Positions 1 to 8,084 of a DNA stretch of 45,188 bases are shown here, one piece after another. Position 1 is the first letter of the stretch. Each line of letters opens with the position of its first letter. The notes below the pieces were generated by a model. The model was given only the letters and a program-made list of their open reading frames with translations. It ran no database searches and was not told the DNA's origin. This stretch comes from DATGFK01 sp040007395 (GTDB lineage Bacteria > Chloroflexota > Anaerolineae > Aggregatilineales > UBA2796), in contig JBDTVG010000171.1 of the NCBI GenBank assembly GCA_040007395.1, positions 1-45,188 on the forward strand, in the 5' to 3' direction. The translations under genes and the position numbers were made by a program.

Positions 1-46
1 TCCTGACTTCTTCCAAATCAAGGCGTTCGCTTTCCCGATCTACCAT
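1..46 (-). CDS. Possible N-terminus of a gene leaving the window
   Basis: An ATG at 46-44 opens a leftward frame that stays open to the window edge (15 codons, beginning MVDRESERLD). It starts 7 nt after the stop of the NAD(P)-binding gene, with a weak AGGG purine stretch about 4 nt upstream. The spacing would fit a third gene in the ECF41 operon. Too little is visible to name a product, and a chance open frame of this length is quite possible. Confidence 0.3.
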   Translation of the reverse strand, partial: MVDRESERLDLEEVR

Positions 47-52
47 AAGACC

Positions 53-676
53 CTAATAGGCAACTTCGACGATTCCACAGTAGGTCGCCGAGTCATCAAG
101 ATGCTTGAGCATATAGTCCGCCACATCAGCGCGGGAGATATTCCAGCATCGGGCTAGGTGCGTGTTTACGCTGGAGTGATACTGCCCTAGTCGCGGGCCG
201 TCGGTGAGCCTCGGTGGGCGAACAATTGTCCAGTCGAGAGTACTGGCCTTGACAACAGTTTCCATACGAACTAGATCGCTGTAGGAATGCTTAAAGAACT
301 GCCATAGCATCGGTTTGGCAATCAACCGCTGCCACAGTGGCCCCGGCTCAAGCCCACTGGCGGAAACACAGAACAAGCGGCGGACGTGAGCCGCCTGCAT
401 CGCCCGCATGATGTTCGCGACGCCTTCTGAATAAACGGTGGTCGGCGCGTCATGTGCGATACCAACCGTTGAAATCACGACATCTTGTCCGGCGATTGGC
501 TGACTGATGGTCGCTGGATCAAGGACATCGCCCCGGATCACGTTAAGGTTCTTATGCTGGATCGTCACGGCGGCAGGCCGACGAACCACTGCTGTCACCT
601 CATGGCCTGTGGCAAGTCCCAGTTCAACGACATGTTTCCCGATTCCCCCTGCCGCGCCAAATACGATTAGTTTCAT
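53..676 (-). CDS. NAD(P)-binding (NmrA/SDR-like) oxidoreductase, ECF41 partner
   Basis: 207 residues. The N-terminus is a Rossmann fold with a GxxGxxG nucleotide loop (GAAGGIG, about residues 8-14) after a short beta strand, followed by an RR pair near 32-33 typical of NADP preference. The mid region (DVVISTVG, then a YSEG helix and LFCVSASG) fits atypical SDR/NmrA proteins that reduce or sense dinucleotides; no classical YxxxK catalytic pair is evident, so the substrate cannot be given. The start overlaps the stop of the upstream sigma gene by 4 nt (ATGA), showing translational coupling. ECF41 sigma factors are typically linked to a carboxymuconolactone decarboxylase, oxidoreductase or epimerase gene, and this gene fills that role. 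Probably cytoplasmic and transcribed with the sigma factor. Confidence 0.85.
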   Translation of the reverse strand: MKLIVFGAAGGIGKHVVELGLATGHEVTAVVRRPAAVTIQHKNLNVIRGDVLDPATISQPIAGQDVVISTVGIAHDAPTTVYSEGVANIMRAMQAAHVRRLFCVSASGLEPGPLWQRLIAKPMLWQFFKHSYSDLVRMETVVKASTLDWTIVRPPRLTDGPRLGQYHSSVNTHLARCWNISRADVADYMLKHLDDSATYCGIVEVAY

Positions 677-1641
677 AGTGTCACCTCATCCGAACCATTC
701 GAGTCATGCACCACGTTATGTGTTGCACCGCTTACCCAGTTCAATTTGTCGGGGTTGCCGATAACGTGTACTTCAGCGATGTGTCCTCGATCAACAGCGA
801 TAGACAGTACAACGAGTGCCCTATCGCCCTCACGTCTTATAATGGCCAGTTCGCCATTCACTTCAGACACCTCAACAGAAAAATTTGCTGGTACTAGGCG
901 TATCGATGCCATCGCAAATTTGGCAACAGCTTCGCGTCCGCGCAGGGGTTGAAGGGCTGCACCGCGTGTCTTGCCACCACCATCAGTCCACATGATGACA
1001 TCCTGCGACAGCAGTTGCATCAAGCCGTCCAAATCACCTGTGTTTACCGTCTGAATGAACTGGTTTAGCAACTGACGATGTGCTTCCGGGGTAGCCTTAA
1101 AGCGCGGGCGTTGTTCGGCAATGTGTTTTTTGGCGCGGCTGAACATCTGGCGACAGGCGGCTTCCTCTTTACCAACGATCTCCGCAACTTCTATGTAGTC
1201 GTAGTCAAAAATCTCACGCAGCAGAAAAACGGCGCGTTCAAGTGGGGTTAACTGTTCCAACAGTGCCAGAAACGCAATCGACAGTGACTCGTGCAATTCT
1301 GCCTGTTGGACTGGTGCGAATGTCTCATCTGTTTCGGTCAGGACAGGTTCCGGCAGCCACGGGCCGATATAGGTTTCGCGCTGGCTGTGCGCCGATTGAA
1401 GGTTATTCAGGCACAGCCGTGTGACGACGGTACTCAGGAATGCCTTATAGGACACAATCTGCGCCGACGAGGTAGCTTGATAGCGTAGATACGCCTCTTG
1501 CACAATATCCTCGGCTTCCGTCGCGCTGCCAAGCATTCGGTAGGCGATAGAGAACATCAGCGGGCGATAGGTCTCAAACTGATTGGTATCTCGGTCTATA
1601 TCACTTATATCTCTGTCATTCATGCGTAGTTCCTTAATCAT
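673..1641 (-). CDS. ECF41-family RNA polymerase sigma factor (SigJ-like)
   Basis: 322 residues, much longer than a minimal ECF sigma because a SnoaL-like domain is fused C-terminally. Sigma region 2 lies at about 24-90 (RMLGSATEAEDIVQEAYLRY), the ECF41 linker motif WLPEP at 95-99, and region 4 at about 128-180 (LTPLERAVFLLREIFDYDY). The SnoaL-like domain starts near 187 and keeps both ECF41 signatures, DGGGK (220-224) and NPDKL (296-300). In this group the fused domain replaces an anti-sigma factor and tunes activity. The next gene downstream overlaps by 4 nt and is the expected COE-type partner. Two starts are possible: ATG 1641, or ATG 1623 (MNDRDIS), the latter preceded by AAGGA at good spacing. 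An ECF41-like promoter sits about 45-70 nt upstream, so autoregulation is likely. Confidence 0.92.
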   Translation of the reverse strand: MIKELRMNDRDISDIDRDTNQFETYRPLMFSIAYRMLGSATEAEDIVQEAYLRYQATSSAQIVSYKAFLSTVVTRLCLNNLQSAHSQRETYIGPWLPEPVLTETDETFAPVQQAELHESLSIAFLALLEQLTPLERAVFLLREIFDYDYIEVAEIVGKEEAACRQMFSRAKKHIAEQRPRFKATPEAHRQLLNQFIQTVNTGDLDGLMQLLSQDVIMWTDGGGKTRGAALQPLRGREAVAKFAMASIRLVPANFSVEVSEVNGELAIIRREGDRALVVLSIAVDRGHIAEVHVIGNPDKLNWVSGATHNVVHDSNGSDEVTL

Positions 1642-1644
1642 GCC

Positions 1645-1656
1645 TCACTTACCACT
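1645..1656. repeat. Solitary copy of the IS1-like element end
   Basis: The 12 bases TCACTTACCACT are identical to the right end of the decayed IS1-family element (2723-2734) and in the same orientation. They lie 4 nt before the ATG of the sigma gene, between its promoter and start, and read on the minus strand they supply part of the purine-rich stretch (AAGTGAGG) in front of that ATG. It could be a scar of an earlier insertion or excision, or chance. Confidence 0.5.
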
Positions 1657-1685
1657 CAATTGATCTTCTGATCTTCATCATATAA

Positions 1686-1712
1686 GACCACTGAGCACGC
1701 TGTTTTGTGACA
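1686..1712 (-). promoter_or_regulatory. Candidate ECF41-type promoter of the sigma operon
   Basis: On the minus strand TGTCACA (1712-1706) is followed after exactly 16 nt by GGTC (1689-1686). The ECF41 target promoter as I recall it is TGTCACA in the -35 region and CGTC in the -10 region with about this spacing, so this site matches with one mismatch in the -10 box. Its position directly upstream of the ECF41 gene supports autoregulation of the sigma/oxidoreductase pair. Confidence 0.7.
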
Positions 1713-1972
1713 GCATTGAGTATTTGAGAGATTATTGCAGAAAATAGCCCCAATTAATCACGAATTTGGGATTGCCTAAGGGAAGTGCGATGTTCGTTTA
1801 GTAAACATCACGAAAAGGATTCATGTTTAGAACAATAGTTGTCCAGTTGCAAGGCTCAATTTGAAGGGTTTCCAACCACCGGGTGGATCACACTCACCGA
1901 GACCATTCACCGTTCCATCTCTAATTTGCTCAACACTAACTCCATCAACGCCTGGATTTTTGGGTTCTGGCG
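1713..1972. other. Intergenic stretch between sigma promoter and IS1-like relic
   Basis: No convincing gene. It contains a small palindrome (GATGTT at 1789-1794 with AACATC at 1804-1809) and, on the minus strand at about 1913-1960, a short frame reading NPGVDGVSVEQI. That string resembles the start of group II intron reverse transcriptases, but the homology does not continue into the following residues and the frame closes soon after. It is AT-rich relative to its neighbours. Confidence 0.4.
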
Positions 1973-2735
1973 AAGTGGTAAGTGATAAGCCAGAATAGGC
2001 AAGATGATTCAAGTGACAAAGACATCCAAATGCCGGGTGTGCGGTAGCCAGAATATCGTCAAGAATGGGACGAACAAGGTCGGTCAAGCGCAGTACCACT
2101 GCGAAGACTGTGGAGCGTATCGGGTGTTGGAGCCAAAACCAAGCGATATAGGACAGCGCCGCGAGAATGTGCTGCGCAGTTATGCAGAACGGGCCAGCCT
2201 ACGCGGGTTGAGTCGCACTTACGGTGTCGCCCGCCAGACAGCGATGAAATGGGTTCAAGCCTAGGTACAGCGCTTACCAAGCTTGCTGGACAGTCTGCTG
2301 CCCAAGCAACCCGATGATGTGCCGGAAGTCGATGAGTTGGGTCTTTCATTGAACGCAAGGACAACGTTGTCTGGTTGTGGACCGCCTTGTGCCGCCGCAC
2401 ACGCCAGATTGTCGCCTTCGTACTTGGCAACCGTTCTGCCGACAGTTGTCGTCGGCTGTGGGAGGCCAGTCCAAGTGCCTATCGTCGCTGTCAGTCTTAC
2501 AGTGATTTCTGGCAAGCTTACGAGGCTGTCTTCCCGCAGCGCACGCATTATGGTGTTGGCAAGGAAACTGGCCTAACCGCTCACCAAGAGCGCTGGTATG
2601 GCATCCTTCGTCAACGCATCAGCCGCTTTGTGCGTAAAACCTTGTCCTTTTCCAAATCCGTGGCTAATCATGAACTCGTCACTTGCTGGTTTATCATTCA
2701 ATACAATCTCCAACGCAAAGCGTCACTTACCACTT
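1973..2735 (+). mobile_element. Decayed IS1-family insertion sequence
   Basis: The element is about 763 bp, close to the length of IS1. Perfect 13-bp inverted ends AAGTGGTAAGTGA (1973-1985) and TCACTTACCACTT (2723-2735) bracket an IS1-like InsA/InsB coding region. No target-site duplication is visible in the immediate flanks (ending CTGGCG on the left, starting GACCAC on the right), so the insertion is old or rearranged. The transposase frame carries a stop and a frameshift, so the copy should not be able to move by itself. Confidence 0.85.
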
Positions 2736-2737
2736 GA
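2004..2737 (+). pseudogene. IS1-family transposase (InsA-InsB), disrupted
   Basis: The first part (2004-2264) is InsA-like: a zinc-finger region with CxxC (CRVCGS, then CEDCGAY) followed by a helix-turn-helix (LRGLSRTYGVARQTAMKWV). A TAG at 2262-2264 interrupts the frame, but IS1-like sequence continues in the same frame (VQRLPSLLDSLLPKQPDD). Near 2339-2340 one base, apparently a T of a TGG codon, is missing; restoring it gives ELWSFIERKDNVVWLWTALCR. After that point the DDE/InsB part runs in the -1 frame to 2737 and includes the very typical stretches WTALCRRTRQIVAFV, RRCQSYSDFW and RFVRKTLSFSKS. IS1 normally makes InsAB' by -1 frameshifting, but no A6C slippery site is seen here, so I read these as inactivating lesions. 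Confidence 0.88.
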
Positions 2738-2857
2738 CCACTACCAAAAAATGAAACGCCTTGGGATAAAGAACTAAGCGCTTGGAATATGTGTAAGGGA
2801 CTCTTAAGTTTCCTTGCATCAGCCGGGGTCAGGTATTGGCAAACGGGAATAAGTGTC

Positions 2858-4327
2858 TTACATTGGGCTACTGGATGAGTCGGCTGTTGCAGTAGCAAAG
2901 AGCGTCCGCGCTGTGTGCCAATCACCGAGGCTGAACAGTCCCAAGACGAGCGCAATCACCCCGTAAACGAGCGCCCCAATACCAATCCGCATATAGACAG
3001 AAAGACCGTTAGCGGTTTGTACTGCCAATGCCATCCCTATCAACGCCAGACTCAGCCGCAGTAGATCGCTAGGACGTGCTTGGGGGAGCAGCCAACTGCG
3101 TACTTCCCATCCACACAGCACCGCGATCACACCTGTACCGATTAGGGCTGCCAGTGCTGCGCTTTCGACTCCACCGTTGAGGCCGTAGTGCGGGATCAGT
3201 ACAAGGCACAGACCAATATTCAGGATCGCGCCGAGTGCCGTTGCGATCAGGTAGACGCGCTGCCGTCCAGCAACCAACAGCATCCGAAAGAAGAATTCAA
3301 CGAGCACCGTTAGCGGAATTGTCCAGATAAAGATACGCAGTGTCGGGGCAGCGGCAACCTTCGACTCGCCTAGCACGCGCAAAATCTCCGGTGCAAGTAG
3401 TGTCGTGCCTATCGCAACGGGTAGGGTGACTGCCATCAGCCACGTGATCGAACGGCTGGCAAGCCACTGCAACTGGTCACGCGCTTCGCTGTATAGGCGG
3501 GTCATGACAGGCAAGATGCTGACTGCATAGGGAACCCACACGATCAGCGTAGTCGCCTGAATCAACATAAAGCTCACGCCTAGATAGCCCGCGTGCGTTT
3601 CGCTCAGAAATGTATACACAAGATACGTGCCGATTGAGCGTGTAGTGATAAAGAAAAAGCTGCCCAATCCACCGGGGAATCCCTCTCCGAGATAATAAGC
3701 CCATTCGCGGGGGCGGAACACGAGGCGCGGACCGCCGGGAACCAACCGCCACGCTTCCCGCATGTATAGCAAGATCGTCACAATCGAGAGGATCGCCAGC
3801 GCGATATAGATCGGGCCGATGCCGCCGCCCTGAAATACGATCAAGATTCCTGCCAGACACGACCAGAAAGCGTATTGGCTTTGCAGGCTTGCCATACGCC
3901 ACATCTGTCCCCGCACGATGAGTAGAGCTTCGGTAGGAGCAATCGGCGCATAGGATAGTACCAATGAAAACAAGCCAAGCAGTAAAATGATAAACTGCGG
4001 ACCGGGGAAACTGCCAAGCAGGGCCGCTACCGCTCCTGCCGCGCCACAAACTACCGTCGCCATGACTAGTTGCAACGAAAAAACACTGTTGTAAATCTCA
4101 TGCTGCTGTTCGGGCGTGCGATTGGCGAGTTCGCGAGAGGTAACGGTGAACAAGCCCATAGAGGCAAGTGCCATGACGATATTTGAGAAGGCGACAATCG
4201 CGGCTTGTAAGCCAAATTCGTTGTCGCTTAGACGCTGCACGAGCACGAGCGAAAACACAAAATTCACGATGAGCGTGAAGATATTGCCCATCATCAGCGA
4301 GAGAATATTGGAGAGAAAGCCCCGCAT
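2858..4327 (-). CDS. Polysaccharide/lipid flippase of the MVF (Wzx-like) superfamily
   Basis: 489 residues with about 12-14 hydrophobic segments spread over the whole length and almost no soluble domains. The N-terminal pattern (ILSLMMGNIFTLIVNFVFSLVLVQRLSDNEFGL) and the central AGYLGVSFMLIQATTLIVWVPYAVSILPVMTRLYSEA followed by a RMLLVAGRQRVYLIAT segment are those of oligosaccharide flippases (PST/MATE-like). Role by family: moving lipid-linked glycans across the plasma membrane. Glycosyltransferases occur elsewhere in the window but none is adjacent, so the substrate is unknown. The gene stands alone; its 3' end faces the IS1 relic 120 bp away. Start ATG 4327 places the first membrane helix at residues 5-30, as expected. 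Confidence 0.85.
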   Translation of the reverse strand: MRGFLSNILSLMMGNIFTLIVNFVFSLVLVQRLSDNEFGLQAAIVAFSNIVMALASMGLFTVTSRELANRTPEQQHEIYNSVFSLQLVMATVVCGAAGAVAALLGSFPGPQFIILLLGLFSLVLSYAPIAPTEALLIVRGQMWRMASLQSQYAFWSCLAGILIVFQGGGIGPIYIALAILSIVTILLYMREAWRLVPGGPRLVFRPREWAYYLGEGFPGGLGSFFFITTRSIGTYLVYTFLSETHAGYLGVSFMLIQATTLIVWVPYAVSILPVMTRLYSEARDQLQWLASRSITWLMAVTLPVAIGTTLLAPEILRVLGESKVAAAPTLRIFIWTIPLTVLVEFFFRMLLVAGRQRVYLIATALGAILNIGLCLVLIPHYGLNGGVESAALAALIGTGVIAVLCGWEVRSWLLPQARPSDLLRLSLALIGMALAVQTANGLSVYMRIGIGALVYGVIALVLGLFSLGDWHTARTLFATATADSSSSPM

Positions 4328-4427
4328 AACTTACCGATCATCCTTAAACATGAGGTGCTGATTATGCCGCGACTCCGCTTCGATGGGTAGCAGAATCCAG
4401 CCCCGTGAGTAAAATCTCGACTCTTTT

Positions 4428-4646
4428 ATGTTGCGAAGATCTGTGGCTATGCAAAATCAAAAATCGGCCTCTACACTATCACCAGAATACAAACATTTGA
4501 TGACCCGCCTGCTATGGCGGCAGCAGCTTGTCATCGTTGGGCTGCGACTTGCCCTAATGATTATTGGCATAGTACTGCGGGCTGGAGATTGGCTGTATAA
4601 AGCGCTGCATGGCACAAATTTGATCCTCTTGCTCATGAGTAGTTGA
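4428..4646 (+). CDS. Possible small single-pass membrane protein
   Basis: 72 codons from ATG 4428; an internal ATG lies at 4449. The product would be basic at the N-terminus with one long hydrophobic helix (LVIVGLRLALMIIGIVL, about residues 34-50) and a hydrophobic tail. No good Shine-Dalgarno sequence or recognisable family is seen, and an opposite-strand frame of similar length overlaps. It sits in the 334-bp gap between the flippase and the DMT permease, which otherwise shows nothing. It could be a chance frame. Confidence 0.3.
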   Translation: MLRRSVAMQNQKSASTLSPEYKHLMTRLLWRQQLVIVGLRLALMIIGIVLRAGDWLYKALHGTNLILLLMSS

Positions 4647-4661
4647 TGGGAAATCCGGGCT

Positions 4662-5519
4662 TCAATGGGCAACGATCAATACGATAGCCATGAGAGCCGT
4701 GGCAACGCCCGTAATTTGAATGCGGCTCATCCGTTCCTTGAGAATTAGTGCAGCAAGCAGCACCGTTGACGCTGGATAGAGTGACGAAAGTACCGCCGCG
4801 ACATCCAAGCGTCCAGCCTGTGTTGCCAGTACATAAAAGGCATTCGCGATTGAATCGAGAGAGCCGCCTAAGACCAGCAAGGGTAGCAGCCCACGCGGTG
4901 GAATCCACTTCTGACGGCTGATGGTGGCAACGATTAGCATAAACGTGATCGAAGCGGCGCGTGCCGCCGCCAGAGGCCAAAACACTGCCGTTGGGCTGAC
5001 CTGTGCGATTAACGTGAGAAATGCGCCAAATCCGATTCCGGCAAGAATTGCTAGTCCCAGCCCTATAGGACGACTCCCTTTGCCTTCATGCTCCTCGGAA
5101 CGTGAAATGAACCACACACTAATCAGTGCCAACCCGAACCCGATCAATCGAATAGTTCCCGGTAAGCCCTGCGTGACAATACCCGCCGCCACCGGCAGTG
5201 CAGCGCTCAACACGCCTGTCACCGGAGCGAGAATGCCCATTTGTCCGATGGCGAGCGCTCGATAAAAAGCCGTTAATCCAACAACCCCGGCCAACCCTGC
5301 TGCAATTCCCCAGAATAAGTCGGCACCAGAAGGCAGCGGTTCAGATCGCAGCAGCGCAAGGAAAATCAGCAGCAGAAACCCTACTGTATAAGAAACAATG
5401 ACGACACCTGTTACACTAGTACGCCGTGAAGCCAGTCCGCCGCTAAAGTCGCCGCCACCCCATGCGGCGGCAGCAGCCAACCCAAATACTACAACTGCCA
5501 AATCAGAACCGTTGAGCAT
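4662..5519 (-). CDS. EamA/DMT-family permease
   Basis: 285 residues with ten predicted membrane helices arranged as two EamA halves. The first half contains WGGGDFSGGLASRRTSVTGVV and a LAIGQMGILAPVTGVLSAALPV segment; the second carries the matching ATQAGRLDVAAVLSSLYPASTVLLAALILKERMSRIQ, the usual end of EamA repeats. The family exports or imports small metabolites (amino acids, nucleotides, sugars); substrate unknown. The gene begins 18 nt after the propeller-protein gene ends, in the same direction, and is the last gene of a likely four-gene leftward operon (UMF1 transporter, M29 peptidase, propeller protein, permease). Length is normal. Confidence 0.85.
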   Translation of the reverse strand: MLNGSDLAVVVFGLAAAAAWGGGDFSGGLASRRTSVTGVVIVSYTVGFLLLIFLALLRSEPLPSGADLFWGIAAGLAGVVGLTAFYRALAIGQMGILAPVTGVLSAALPVAAGIVTQGLPGTIRLIGFGLALISVWFISRSEEHEGKGSRPIGLGLAILAGIGFGAFLTLIAQVSPTAVFWPLAAARAASITFMLIVATISRQKWIPPRGLLPLLVLGGSLDSIANAFYVLATQAGRLDVAAVLSSLYPASTVLLAALILKERMSRIQITGVATALMAIVLIVAH

Positions 5520-5537
5520 AATCAGTCACTATCCAGT

Positions 5538-6968
5538 TCAGGGTAGCCAGCGGGCAAAAGTGCCATTCTGCACGATCTGTTTAAGTTCGTGGCTAGCGAA
5601 GCTATATGTCCAGAGTTCGGTGCGTGCGCCGGGTTTGGAAAGTGGAACGCGCTGCAAGAGCAGGACATCACCGCTGGGGCTAATCGTCAGATTGCTCTGA
5701 CTGTAGGACTGGTCTTCGATGAGCGGTGTCGCTTTGCCTGTCCCCACTTCGACGCTGAACACCTGTGGGGCGGCGAGTCCTTGTGAACCTCCCGAAACCC
5801 GCGCCACAACCAAATGTTTAGAGTCTGGGAACCAAGATGCTTCTTTATCGTCGGCAGGGTCGCTATCTGGCACGAGATCGGTTTGCACTAGATACGGCGA
5901 CGATAGATCGACCAGTACAAAATGAGTCACATAACCGCCTGCGCTGCCCTCAATGACCTTTGGAAAGAACAGCCATTTACCATCCGGCGAAAACTGCCCA
6001 ACTTCGCCTTGCACTGTCGCGATGGTTAGATCGTTGCCCGATGCAAAGTCATGGACGGAGATACCACCAGCATTATTATTGAATACTGCCAGCTTTGAAC
6101 CGTCGGGCGACCAACGCGGCGCATAACCCAACTGTTGATTATCGGTGAACAGTGGCTTCGCTGTACTGGATGCCAGATCCAGCACCCAAACACGCGGTAC
6201 ACCGGGCGCGACTCCCGTCCCGACATTAAGATCCGAGCGCTCAAAGGCCACTGCGCCGCCATCGGGGCGGAAAACCGGATTAGTACATGTCGCGCCGCTG
6301 CAATCATAGATCAGACGCGAAGTGCCACTCAATAGATCCAACGATGACAGGCTTGCCACCCCATTATCCTGCAATTCGGCATAGACGATACTGCCACCGT
6401 CGGGGGCGATGTCGTAACCAACTACCCCTCTCGTGCTGGCGGTTAAGGCTTCCGCTGCTTTATTTTGAGTCGGGTCAAGCAGATACAAATTCTGTACGAG
6501 GCTATCTACCGGGCCAAGATAGACGACCCGTGGCGGTGTAATACGAAATTCCCACTGCACATCGCGCTTCAACGCACGGCCTGCGCTACCTTGTATCCCT
6601 GCCTTTAACGTGACCGTGTACTCTTGACCCTGAGTTAGCGCTTGATCAGGTCGGAACGTAATCTGGTTTCCAGCGACAGTCATCTTTCCCGGTACAGGCG
6701 GCGTGAGTATCAGCCGTAGTGTGGCACTTTGCGCGACCACTGGATCGTCGAAGGTGACCCGGATTGCGGCACGACTTGATGCACTCTGGGTCGGGCCAAA
6801 GTTTTGTACTGCTAACCCGATCTGGTCGCCACGCGCAATGGCAACCCCAATCGCCACCACCAGCGCTGCCATTGCCACTAGCATGATCACATCGAAGCGA
6901 TCTAGAGGAATAGTACTATACAGGTGTTGGCGTTGTTCGTGCCGTTTGCGTAATGCCGACTCAGCCAA
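5538..6968 (-). CDS. Membrane-anchored Ig-like/PD40 beta-propeller protein
   Basis: 476 residues. One membrane anchor lies at about residues 28-46 (VIMLVAMAALVVAIGVAIA) after a basic cytoplasmic stub, so the rest should be extracytoplasmic. Residues about 60-145 look like a bacterial Ig-like (Big_5) domain: VTFDDPVV, LRLILTPPVPGKMTV, ITFRPDQALTQGQEYTVTL, WEFRI. Residues about 150-476 form TolB/PD40-type blades with recurrent YDIAPDGGSIVY, PVFRPDGGAVAF, PRWSPDGSKLAVF, GQFSPDGKWLFF, ASWFPDSKHLVV and TISPSGDVLLL. No enzymatic motif is visible; it probably binds protein or glycan. The TTG start at 6968 overlaps the 3' end of the M29 peptidase gene by 8 nt, implying coupled translation; the DMT permease follows after 18 nt. 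Confidence 0.85.
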   Translation of the reverse strand: MAESALRKRHEQRQHLYSTIPLDRFDVIMLVAMAALVVAIGVAIARGDQIGLAVQNFGPTQSASSRAAIRVTFDDPVVAQSATLRLILTPPVPGKMTVAGNQITFRPDQALTQGQEYTVTLKAGIQGSAGRALKRDVQWEFRITPPRVVYLGPVDSLVQNLYLLDPTQNKAAEALTASTRGVVGYDIAPDGGSIVYAELQDNGVASLSSLDLLSGTSRLIYDCSGATCTNPVFRPDGGAVAFERSDLNVGTGVAPGVPRVWVLDLASSTAKPLFTDNQQLGYAPRWSPDGSKLAVFNNNAGGISVHDFASGNDLTIATVQGEVGQFSPDGKWLFFPKVIEGSAGGYVTHFVLVDLSSPYLVQTDLVPDSDPADDKEASWFPDSKHLVVARVSGGSQGLAAPQVFSVEVGTGKATPLIEDQSYSQSNLTISPSGDVLLLQRVPLSKPGARTELWTYSFASHELKQIVQNGTFARWLP

Positions 6969-8064
6969 TCAGGAATTGCCCTTTTTCATAAATACGGGTG
7001 CCATCTACGACAATTTCGCCATCGCGCATATCGCAGATCATATCCCAGTGGATAGTAGATTTGTTGACTGCACCTGTCTGTGGATACGATCCGCCGAGTG
7101 CCATATGGACTGTCCCACCGATCTTCTCATCAAACAGAATTTGTCCCGTAAAGCGATCTATGCCCTTATTGGTGCCAATGGCAAACTCGCCCAGAGTCCG
7201 CGATCCGGCATCGGTATCCAGCATCGCTAGCAGAAATTTCTCGTTTTCGGTAGCGCTGGCCTCAACCACATGACCATCTTGGAACTTCAATTCAGCGCCG
7301 ATCACCACATTGCCATGATAAATCGCTGGGTAGGTAAAACGCACCCAGCCGTTTACGCTGTCCTCTACTGGCCCGGTGAAAATCTCACCATCGGGGAAAT
7401 TGGATGTGCCATCAGCGTTGAGGAACGTGCGCCCCTCAATGCTCATCGACATATCGATATTGTTGCCGTGTACTTCTAGTTTGTTATGCCCGCGTAGATA
7501 GTCGCATAACTTTTGCTGCTGGATGGCATAGTCTTTCCAATAGGCAATTGGGTCGTCAAGCTGCAACATGCACGCGCTGTAGACAAAATCTTCGTATTCT
7601 TCGAAGGTCATGCCTGCATCTTTGGCAAAAGCAGGTGTAGGAAACAGCGTCGAACAGCGCCGCAGTGCGCCAGTAGACTCGCGCTCCATCTGGATCTGCA
7701 ACAGCCCGCCGACAGCTTTCATTCGCGACTGCATCTTTTCTGGCGGGAAGATCGATAGACCGTGTGTATCTTCTTCGCAATCGATCCGCACAATCACATC
7801 GGCGGTATCGTACATCAGCTTGAGCATTGGGTTTATCTCACTGATCTGCTCGATGCTGCCGTTGTTGAGCACAATGTATTCTTCGTTGCTCATATGAACA
7901 TAGTTAAACGGAAGTCCACCCGCTTTGAGTGCTTCGGCATACAGCGCTTGCATTAACGGCTGGGCTAGTGGCGATGTACCGCGTATCAACACCCGTTCGC
8001 CCGGTTTAACCGCTGTCGAATAATTGATGATCACAGCCGCCATTTTTTCGATACGTGAGTCCAT
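6961..8064 (-). CDS. M29-family metallo-aminopeptidase (AmpS-like)
   Basis: 367 residues. The family releases N-terminal residues from peptides using a two-metal site. The expected ligands are present in order: E227 (PDGEIFTGPVE), E293 (LGEFAIG), H320 (GGTVHMALG), H339 and D341 (STIHWDMI). The spacing between the two glutamates (66 residues) and the HWD triplet match my recollection of AmpS. The N-terminal domain (KPGERVLIRGTSPLAQPLMQALYAEALKAGG) is also typical. It is slightly shorter than the roughly 410-residue classical members. AGGAACC lies about 7 nt before ATG 8064. The gene follows the UMF1 transporter by 20 nt and overlaps the propeller-protein gene by 8 nt, so an operon linking transport and peptide breakdown is plausible. 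Probably cytoplasmic, as no signal peptide is seen. Confidence 0.93.
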   Translation of the reverse strand: MDSRIEKMAAVIINYSTAVKPGERVLIRGTSPLAQPLMQALYAEALKAGGLPFNYVHMSNEEYIVLNNGSIEQISEINPMLKLMYDTADVIVRIDCEEDTHGLSIFPPEKMQSRMKAVGGLLQIQMERESTGALRRCSTLFPTPAFAKDAGMTFEEYEDFVYSACMLQLDDPIAYWKDYAIQQQKLCDYLRGHNKLEVHGNNIDMSMSIEGRTFLNADGTSNFPDGEIFTGPVEDSVNGWVRFTYPAIYHGNVVIGAELKFQDGHVVEASATENEKFLLAMLDTDAGSRTLGEFAIGTNKGIDRFTGQILFDEKIGGTVHMALGGSYPQTGAVNKSTIHWDMICDMRDGEIVVDGTRIYEKGQFLIG

Positions 8065-8084
8065 TTTATCGGTTCCTGTCCAAA

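Noticed and set aside
706..1488. Plus-strand ORFs opposite the sigma gene
   Set aside because: Short shadows of a well-supported minus-strand gene; no family motif or ribosome binding site.
2283..2576. Separate genes within the IS1-like element
   Set aside because: They are pieces of one transposase separated by a TAG and a one-base loss.
3477..4049. Minus-strand ORF inside the flippase gene
   Set aside because: Out-of-frame shadow with Arg/Ser/His-rich, non-membrane composition.
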